Under the pieces are notes generated by a model that was not told the DNA's origin, ran no database searches, and saw only the letters and a list, made by a program, of their open reading frames with translations. A DNA stretch of 6,380 bases from Acidimicrobiia bacterium (GTDB lineage Bacteria; Actinomycetota; Acidimicrobiia; Spongiisociales; ZC4RG35). A program made the translations under genes and the position numbers. The DNA lies in contig JAOUGY010000220.1 in assembly GCA_029865445.1 (NCBI GenBank), positions 1-6,380 of the forward strand, read 5' to 3'. This document shows, piece by piece, positions 1 through 4,826 of this stretch (within the stretch, counting starts at the first letter, position 1; every line of letters begins with the position of its first letter).

Positions 1-1
1 C

Positions 2-1063
2 AACCACGTCGCACCAGGCCAGGTCGTGGCAATCGGCGAGCGGATCGAGGCACTCGTTCTCAACAAGGAAGACGACGAAGGTCGCCTCATCCTGTCGAAG
101 AAGCGTGCGCAATACGAACGGGCGTGGGGTCAGATTCAGCGTCTCTCCGAGGAGGGGCGCACCGTGCGTGGCACGGTCATCGAAGTCGTCAAGGGTGGCC
201 TCATCGTGGACATCGGTCTGCGCGGCTTCCTCCCGGCCTCGCTCGTCGACCTGCGCCGGGTCCGTGACCTCGATCCGTTCATCGGTGAGGAGATCGAGGC
301 CAAGGTCATCGAACTCGATCGGAATCGCAACAACGTCGTGTTGTCGCGCCGTGCCTACCTCGAAGAGGAGCAGGCCGAACAGCGTCAAGCATTCCTCGAC
401 GACCTGGCCGAAGGCGAAGTGCGTGAGGGCGTCGTGTCCTCGGTCGTGAACTTCGGCGCCTTCGTGGACCTGGGCGGCATGGACGGACTCGTCCACGTTT
501 CCGAACTCTCCTGGCAGCACGTCAACCATCCCTCCGAGGTCGTGAAGGTGGGAGACAAGGTGACGGTGCGGGTGCTCGAAGTCGACCGCGACCGCGAACG
601 CATCTCCTTGTCGATCCGTCAGACGCTCGAAGACCCGTGGGTCGTGTTTGCCCGTGACAACGAGGTCGGCAACGTCGTCGACGGCGAGGTCATCAAGACC
701 GTGCCGTTCGGTGCATTCGTCTCCGTCGCCGAAGGCGTGGAAGGTCTCGTGCACGTCTCGGAGATCGCCATCCACCGCGTCGAGTCACCGGAGCTCGAAC
801 TGTCGATTGGACAGCGGGTCCAAGCCAAGATCACCGAACTCGACGAAGAGAAGCGCCGCGTGAGCCTTTCCATCAAGCAGGCTTTGCCTGACTGGAAGGA
901 ACGGGAAGCAGCGATGAACGCTCCACGGCGTCGCCCGCCGACCCGCCGCGAGTTCGAACGCGAGTTCGGGCCCGAGGAGGAGGAGCGGCCGCCCGTGGCC
1001 GTGGACGCCTCGCTCGAGGCAATCCTGCAAGAGCTCAAGGAACGAGGCATCGGCCGCCGCTGA
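2..1063 (+). CDS. rpsA: 30S ribosomal protein S1, 5'-truncated by the window edge
   Basis: S1 binds mRNA on the 30S subunit and helps initiate translation. The reading frame is open from base 2, so the true start lies upstream; the GTG at 26 is internal, because the codons before it continue the same S1 repeat. Of the 353 visible residues, about 1-36 finish one S1 repeat (ending GRLILSKKRAQYERAW, a hallmark of bacterial S1). Three complete OB-fold S1 repeats follow at roughly 52-118 (GTVIEVVKGGLIVDIG), 138-207 (VVNFGAFVDLGGMDGLVHVSE) and 225-293 (VPFGAFVSVAEGVEGLVHVSE). The tail, about 300-353, is charged and rich in Arg/Pro then Glu, and ends in a short helix-like segment (SLEAILQELKERG). 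Four-repeat S1 with a variable tail is usual in Actinobacteria. The neighbouring Tad genes are functionally unrelated and separated by hairpins. A generic S1-domain protein is the only alternative; match to the core repeats makes RpsA strongly preferred. Confidence 0.94.
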   Translation, partial: NHVAPGQVVAIGERIEALVLNKEDDEGRLILSKKRAQYERAWGQIQRLSEEGRTVRGTVIEVVKGGLIVDIGLRGFLPASLVDLRRVRDLDPFIGEEIEAKVIELDRNRNNVVLSRRAYLEEEQAEQRQAFLDDLAEGEVREGVVSSVVNFGAFVDLGGMDGLVHVSELSWQHVNHPSEVVKVGDKVTVRVLEVDRDRERISLSIRQTLEDPWVVFARDNEVGNVVDGEVIKTVPFGAFVSVAEGVEGLVHVSEIAIHRVESPELELSIGQRVQAKITELDEEKRRVSLSIKQALPDWKEREAAMNAPRRRPPTRREFEREFGPEEEERPPVAVDASLEAILQELKERGIGRR

Positions 1064-1079
1064 GGGCGGCCGATCTCGT
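1042..1079 (+). terminator. Strong hairpin spanning the rpsA stop codon
   Basis: A perfect 10-bp inverted repeat (ATCGGCCGCC at 1049-1058, GGCGGCCGAT at 1065-1074) closes a six-base loop that contains the rpsA TGA. Beyond a two-base bulge (1047-1048), ACGAG at 1042-1046 pairs with CTCGT at 1075-1079, giving 15 bp in all. No T-run follows the stem, so it is not a textbook intrinsic terminator; U-less hairpin terminators are reported in high-G+C Actinobacteria. It could instead act as an mRNA 3'-end stabiliser. The structure is read directly; the role is inferred. Confidence 0.6.
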
Positions 1080-1105
1080 GGAGGAACTGCCCGCAGTTTT
1101 CTCCA
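1079..1105 (+). terminator. Second tandem hairpin downstream of rpsA
   Basis: TGGAG (1079-1083) pairs with CTCCA (1101-1105), and AACTG (1085-1089) pairs with CAGTT (1094-1098) around a CCCG loop. G1084 faces T1099-T1100 as a wobble plus a one-base bulge. It directly abuts the preceding hairpin, so the two form a tandem block between rpsA and the pilus genes. The only T-run (1097-1100) lies within the 3' arm. Terminator function is inferred from position and pairing. Confidence 0.45.
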
Positions 1106-1115
1106 GGAAATCGCC

Positions 1116-1143
1116 TCAAGTACCGACAGGGACGGGTCGATCA
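1116..1143 (+). promoter_or_regulatory. Candidate sigma-28 (FliA/SigD/WhiG-type) promoter for the Tad operon
   Basis: TCAAG at 1116-1120 and GTCGATCA at 1136-1143 resemble the -35 (TAAAG) and -10 (GCCGATAA/T) elements of sigma-28-family promoters. There are 15 bases between them, 16 if counted from TCAA, within the spacing quoted for SigD-type promoters. It lies just after the rpsA hairpins and upstream of the first pilus gene, where an operon promoter is expected. Transcription should start near 1149-1152. The -35 has one mismatch to the TAAA core and the -10 differs at two or three positions, so this is a candidate only. No convincing sigma-70-type pair was seen in this gap. Confidence 0.45.
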
Positions 1144-1151
1144 CTACCCAG

Positions 1152-1274
1152 ATGACTAGCCCGTTGGATCACATTGTGGAGAAGGGGCATCGTGCGATCA
1201 TGCGACAGGTAGGAGCAGAATCTCTGAACGCTCAACCTGCGCGTCCGCACATTGACACGATCAAGGAGCATTGA
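1152..1274 (+). CDS. Possible 40-residue leader peptide overlapping the cpaB start
   Basis: An ATG at 1152 opens 40 codons (begins MTSPLDHIVEKGHRAIMRQV, ends HIDTIKEH) and stops with TGA at 1272-1274. That stop shares its A with the cpaB ATG as TGATG, a layout typical of translational coupling. There is no Shine-Dalgarno before 1152, but the proposed promoter would start transcription within a few bases of this ATG, which would make the message leaderless, a common mode in Actinobacteria. The peptide is mixed and hydrophilic, with no signal peptide and no hydrophobic stretch, so it is not a Flp pilin. I do not recognise a family. It may be chance: at this length and G+C an open frame is not rare, and the overlap is the main argument for it. 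Confidence 0.3.
   Translation: MTSPLDHIVEKGHRAIMRQVGAESLNAQPARPHIDTIKEH
1263..1268 (+). promoter_or_regulatory. Ribosome binding site of cpaB (decides the start)
   Basis: AAGGAG lies five bases before the ATG at 1274 but only two before the in-frame TTG at 1271. The spacing selects ATG 1274. It also lies inside the last codons of the candidate 40-codon ORF. Confidence 0.8.
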
Positions 1275-2200
1275 TGGGCAGGAGAGCGGTAGTTCTGATC
1301 ATCGCGCTGGTGTTGGCGGCGGCTGCTGCCTTCGCCATCTTTCAGTATCTGAACAACATTCGCGAAGAGATCGAAGCCGGCGAGGAACAAGTGCCGGTGT
1401 TCAGGGCGACCCAGCCCATTGGGGAGGGGACCGAAGGCGCACAGATCCTGCAAGGTGGCGACGGCCTCCTCTACGTCTCAGGTTTCGAACAAGTCAACGA
1501 CCTGCCCGAAGGTGCCATCAGCACCGAGGAGGACCTGCGGGCCGTTCTCCAGGGCAAGCTGGCCGTCGGCCCCGTCCCCAAGAACGGGATCCTGGTGACC
1601 AGCCAGTGGGTTGCGCCGAACATCCAGATCAAGCCGCTCAAGGAGTCGATCCCGGCCGGCAAGCACGCGATCACCATCTCACCGGGCGATGTGCAAGGTG
1701 TGAACGGGTTCGCCCAGCCTGGTGATCTGATCAACGTGATCGTCACTCTCGAGCTGGAGGCCAATCTCACGGCCGTGGATGCAGAGCCGAGCTTCGGCAT
1801 CCCGGGCGGTGGCGAGGGCACGACCGAAGACGGTGCCCCCGTCGAAGAAGTGGCGGTGATCCCTTACACCCGGTTCGTCTTGCAGAACCTTCCGGTCTTG
1901 GCTGTCGGACGTTCCGTCATCCCGCCGGAGTCCGAAGACGTCTCGGTGTCCGCAGAAGGTGAGGTCGGCGACGAGGTGGCTGTCGAGGGCGAGGTTCAGG
2001 GTGAGGCCGCAGCGGTCAGCACCATCTACACGCTCGAGGTTGATCCGAGCCAAGCCGAGCGACTCGTCTACGCTATGCAGCAGGGATCCATTTACCTCAC
2101 GCTGGTTCCTGACGACAATCAGGAGGTCGTCACCAAGGGTGTGACAATCGACAACCTGTTCGAAGGTGACCTCCTCTCCGACATCTTCGACAACAACTGA
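1274..2200 (+). CDS. cpaB: CpaB/RcpC-family Flp pilus assembly protein
   Basis: This 308-residue protein belongs to the CpaB/RcpC family, an extracytoplasmic component of Tad pilus machines whose exact role is unsettled. In diderms it is linked to the secretin; in a monoderm it probably acts at the outer face of the membrane or in the wall. Residues 5-24 form one hydrophobic segment after Arg-Arg, an uncleaved anchor or signal peptide. A SAF-like region covers about 38-114 (VPVFRATQPIGEG to GPVPKNGILVTSQW). The family's conserved block follows at 126-160: IPAGKHAITISPGDVQGV, then a GFAQPGD turn and an INVIVTLE strand. Residues 222-247 are a Glu/Val/Gly-rich, probably unstructured insert, followed by a conserved-looking YTLEVDPSQAERLVYAMQQG segment. 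The start is fixed by AAGGAG five bases upstream. It is first in the pilus cluster, 15 bases before cpaE. Confidence 0.88.
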   Translation: MGRRAVVLIIALVLAAAAAFAIFQYLNNIREEIEAGEEQVPVFRATQPIGEGTEGAQILQGGDGLLYVSGFEQVNDLPEGAISTEEDLRAVLQGKLAVGPVPKNGILVTSQWVAPNIQIKPLKESIPAGKHAITISPGDVQGVNGFAQPGDLINVIVTLELEANLTAVDAEPSFGIPGGGEGTTEDGAPVEEVAVIPYTRFVLQNLPVLAVGRSVIPPESEDVSVSAEGEVGDEVAVEGEVQGEAAAVSTIYTLEVDPSQAERLVYAMQQGSIYLTLVPDDNQEVVTKGVTIDNLFEGDLLSDIFDNN

Positions 2201-2215
2201 TCGAGAGTTTGAACC

Positions 2216-3400
2216 GTGTCGCTCACTGAGAACAACCTGCTGGTCGTAGACGACGATGACGAGTTCATCGACGGCGCCAAGCGCCTGTTCGACGGCCGTC
2301 TTCCGACCGCACGTTCGATCAGTGACGCCCTGCAGGCGATCGAAAGCGGCACTCTGCGCATGGTCATTCTGGGCCCGAGCTACGCACGCGAGGACATGTT
2401 GGACTCGGTGCGTACGCTCCGGCACCAGGACCCGGCGCTCATCTCGCTGATCGTGGCCGATTCGGTGACGGCCAATCTCCTCCGAGCCGCCATGCGAGTC
2501 GGTGTGTCCGACGTGTTGGAGGCTCCGCTCACCGAAGAGAAAATCGAACAGGCAATCAGCCAGTTCTCGAGCGACATGCTTCAACTCCGTCGGGGCGGCC
2601 CCGGATCCGGAGGCGGGGAGTCGGTCGATCGAGGACGGGTGATCACCGTGATGTCGGCCAAGGGCGGAGCCGGTAAGACCGTCACCGCCACCAATCTTGC
2701 CGTGCTGCTCGCTCGCGAAGAGGGCGCCAAGGTGGCCCTGGTGGACGCCGACCTCCAGTTCGGGGACGTGTGCCTCGTCTTGCAGCTCGAGCCGAAATTC
2801 ACCGTGGTGAACGCAGCTGCCGAGCTGCACCGTCTCGACTCTCAGCTCGTCGAGTCCATCCTCACGCCGCATCCGAGTGGTCTGAAGGTGTTGGCCGCTC
2901 CGCTCGAGCCTGCCTTCGCCGACGACATCACCACCGGTGGTCTGCTCCAGATCATCGACGTGATCAGCGAACGCTACGACTATGTGGTCGTCGACACGGC
3001 CTCGCTCCTGGATGAGCTCCTTCTCTCTCTGTTGGAGCGTTCCGATCAGGTGCTGATGGTCGTCGACATGGACTTGCCATCGGTGAAGAACGCCAAGCTG
3101 GCTCTCGAGACGCTCCGGCTTCTCAAGTTCCCGACGAACAAGGTGCAGTTGGTCCTCAACCGGTCCAACGCAAAGGCGCGTCTCGATGACAAGGAGATCG
3201 AGGGCGCGTTGAAGACGCAGATCAGCGCTCGCATTCCGTCCGAGGGCATCGTGGCCGCCAGCGTCAACGAGGGCCGCCCGGTGGTCGAATCGGCACCCAA
3301 GTCGAAGGTCGCCCGAGGGTTTGAAGAGGTTGCACAGGTGGTGTTGGGGCACACGCCGTCACAAGCCTCTTCAGGTCGTGGTGTCTTCCGCCGAAACTGA
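2216..3400 (+). CDS. cpaE: CpaE/TadZ pilus-localising MinD-like ATPase
   Basis: CpaE/TadZ proteins place the Tad pilus machine in the cell. This 394-residue protein has the family architecture. Residues 7-121 are a receiver-like domain: the acidic pocket is present (DDDD at 12-15), but the usual phosphoacceptor site reads ILGPSY (51-56) and the conserved Lys-Pro reads Ala-Pro (103-104), so phosphorylation is unlikely. A Gly/Ser-rich linker (about 127-135) leads to a ParA/MinD ATPase. That has a deviant Walker A SAKGGAGKT (147-155, signature K149 and catalytic K154), Walker A' VALVDADLQFGD (173-184) and Walker B YDYVVVDT (254-261). No C-terminal amphipathic membrane-targeting helix is evident. 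The start is GTG at 2216, with GAGAG at 2203-2207 as a modest binding site. It lies between cpaB and cpaF and is probably cotranscribed. A stand-alone ParA protein is unlikely given the receiver domain and neighbours. Confidence 0.9.
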   Translation: MSLTENNLLVVDDDDEFIDGAKRLFDGRLPTARSISDALQAIESGTLRMVILGPSYAREDMLDSVRTLRHQDPALISLIVADSVTANLLRAAMRVGVSDVLEAPLTEEKIEQAISQFSSDMLQLRRGGPGSGGGESVDRGRVITVMSAKGGAGKTVTATNLAVLLAREEGAKVALVDADLQFGDVCLVLQLEPKFTVVNAAAELHRLDSQLVESILTPHPSGLKVLAAPLEPAFADDITTGGLLQIIDVISERYDYVVVDTASLLDELLLSLLERSDQVLMVVDMDLPSVKNAKLALETLRLLKFPTNKVQLVLNRSNAKARLDDKEIEGALKTQISARIPSEGIVAASVNEGRPVVESAPKSKVARGFEEVAQVVLGHTPSQASSGRGVFRRN

Positions 3401-3412
3401 GTGCAGAGCACT
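3400..3412 (+). repeat. Short hairpin between cpaE and cpaF
   Basis: AGTGC (3400-3404) and GCACT (3408-3412) pair around an AGA loop, beginning at the last base of the cpaE stop. It is small, and no T-run follows. It could mark an RNA processing or stability site that lets cpaF be expressed at a different level, or it may be chance. Confidence 0.25.
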
Positions 3413-3424
3413 GACGTAGAAGAT

Positions 3425-3430
3425 AAGGGG
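3425..3430 (+). promoter_or_regulatory. Ribosome binding site of cpaF
   Basis: AAGGGG lies eight bases before the ATG at 3439, a good spacing. A second purine run, GGGAG (3434-3438), directly abuts the ATG and is too close to act normally, so 3425-3430 is the likelier site. Confidence 0.65.
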
Positions 3431-3438
3431 TCAGGGAG

Positions 3439-4824
3439 ATGGCATCGCTATCGGAACGGGTCGCAGCCGCCAAGGCGACCGAAGTCGCAACCCTCGGCGG
3501 AAACCGCTCTGAGGCAGTAACCGAGCTTCGAGGGAGACTCCACTTCAAGGTGGTCGAGGAGCTGGGCCCAACGCTCTACGACCGGCAGATGTCGGATGCC
3601 GAGCTCCGCCTCCGGGTCATGGAGATGCTGGAGTGGGCCCTCGATCAAGAACAGAGCCTGCCGCTCACTTCCTCGGACCGGCGCCAGCTACTCAACGAGA
3701 TCGCGTCGGATGTGCTCGGATACGGCCCGATCGATCCGCTCCTCAACGACCCAGATGTCACCGAGGTCATGGTGAACGGGCCCTATGACATCTACGTGGA
3801 ACGAGCCGGCAAGCTCACCAAGAGCGACATCCGCTTCGTCGACCAGGTCCATCTCCGCCGCATCATCGACAAGATCGTCGGCCAGATCGGCCGTCGTGTC
3901 GACGAGGCGACCCCCATGGTGGACGCCCGCCTCCCTGACGGCTCCCGCGTGAACGCGGTGATTCCACCGCTGGCGATCGGTGGGCCTTTCCTCACGATTC
4001 GTAAGTTCTCGGTCGACCCTCTCACCGAGGCCGACTTGATCCGCTTTGGTACCTACAACCAGCGGGTCGCCGACTTCCTGCGTGCCTGTGTCGTGGGCCG
4101 GTTGAACGTCATCATCTCCGGTGGTACCGGTTCGGGTAAGACCACCACTCTGAACGTCCTCTCCGGCTATCTGCCCACCGACGAGCGCATCGTCACCGTC
4201 GAGGACGCTGCCGAGCTCCAACTCCACCAGGACCACGTCCTCAGCCTGGAATCCCGGCCCGCCAACATCGAAGGCAAAGGCGCCATCACGATTCGTGACC
4301 TGGTGAGGAACTGCCTGCGTATGCGTCCCGACCGAATCGTCGTCGGCGAGTGTCGTGGCGGCGAGGCCCTCGACATGTTGCAGGCCATGAACACCGGTCA
4401 CGACGGCTCGCTCACCACCCTCCACTCCAACGGGCCGCGCGACACGCTGTCCCGTATGGAGACCCTGGTGATGATGTCCGGATACGACCTGCCGGTGCGA
4501 GCGATCCGGGAACAGATCGCCTCTGCCGTGGACATGATCGTCCACGTCTCCCGACTCCGCGACGGGACCCGGCGCATCACCCACGTCACCGAGGTCGAAG
4601 GCATGGAAGGTGACATCATCACCCTCCAGGACTTGTTCCTCTTCGACTTTGGCATGGGCCTCGACGAGAACGGACGCTTCCTCGGTCGCCTCAAGGCCAG
4701 CGGCATCCGTCCTACCTTCAGCGAAAAACTTCTCGACCTGGGTATCAAGCTGCCCGCTGACCTGTTCGAACCGGAGCCGTTCGCTCGCCGCGGTGACCGC
4801 GACCAGTTTGCGCTCGCAAGGTGA
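3439..4824 (+). CDS. cpaF: CpaF/TadA secretion ATPase of the Tad pilus
   Basis: CpaF/TadA is the cytoplasmic hexameric ATPase (GspE/VirB11 superfamily) that powers Flp pilin assembly and, in some species, retraction. At 461 residues it has the usual family length. An N-terminal domain of about 1-215 includes the family block LLNEIASDVLGYGPIDPLL (84-102), VTEVMVNGPYDIYVE (107-121) and the DARLPDGSRVNAVIPP segment (162-177). The motor domain carries Walker A GGTGSGKT (228-235), the Asp box IVTVEDAAEL (251-260), Walker B with glutamate E304 (IVVGECRGGEA, 300-310) and the His box TGHDGSLTTLHSN (319-331). All catalytic motifs are intact. The C-terminal part, from about 385, contains the ITLQDLFLFDF segment typical of CpaF. 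It is followed after two bases by the TadB-type gene, its membrane partner, so the two are probably translationally coupled. Confidence 0.96.
   Translation: MASLSERVAAAKATEVATLGGNRSEAVTELRGRLHFKVVEELGPTLYDRQMSDAELRLRVMEMLEWALDQEQSLPLTSSDRRQLLNEIASDVLGYGPIDPLLNDPDVTEVMVNGPYDIYVERAGKLTKSDIRFVDQVHLRRIIDKIVGQIGRRVDEATPMVDARLPDGSRVNAVIPPLAIGGPFLTIRKFSVDPLTEADLIRFGTYNQRVADFLRACVVGRLNVIISGGTGSGKTTTLNVLSGYLPTDERIVTVEDAAELQLHQDHVLSLESRPANIEGKGAITIRDLVRNCLRMRPDRIVVGECRGGEALDMLQAMNTGHDGSLTTLHSNGPRDTLSRMETLVMMSGYDLPVRAIREQIASAVDMIVHVSRLRDGTRRITHVTEVEGMEGDIITLQDLFLFDFGMGLDENGRFLGRLKASGIRPTFSEKLLDLGIKLPADLFEPEPFARRGDRDQFALAR
4818..4823 (+). promoter_or_regulatory. Ribosome binding site of the VWA-TadB gene, inside the cpaF end
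   Basis: AAGGTG lies three bases before the ATG at 4827 and overlaps the cpaF stop (TGA 4822-4824). An in-frame GTG at 4821 would give a four-base GTGA overlap and two extra residues, but has no clear binding site of its own. I prefer ATG 4827, though the two starts are hard to separate; either implies coupling to cpaF. Confidence 0.45.
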
Positions 4825-4826
4825 AG

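Noticed and set aside
26..28. GTG as the start of the S1 gene
   Set aside because: The frame is open upstream and the preceding codons continue a canonical S1 repeat, so this is an internal valine of a truncated gene.
1252..1257. Perfect TTGACA as a sigma-70 -35 element
   Set aside because: The expected -10 position near 1275 reads TGGGCA, and transcription would begin inside cpaB after its start codon.
1271..1273. TTG as an alternative cpaB start
   Set aside because: It sits only two bases from AAGGAG, whereas the ATG at 1274 is at a suitable five bases.
1152..1274. The small ORF as a Flp pilin gene
   Set aside because: Flp pilins have a hydrophobic N-terminal helix preceded by a short leader with a processing site; this peptide is hydrophilic and shorter than usual.
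1679..3352. Long open frame on the minus strand (557 codons) opposite cpaB and cpaE
   Set aside because: It runs antisense through two genes with clear conserved motifs, its translation is rich in His, Asp, Arg and Val without recognisable domains, and such frames are expected from G+C-biased third codon positions.
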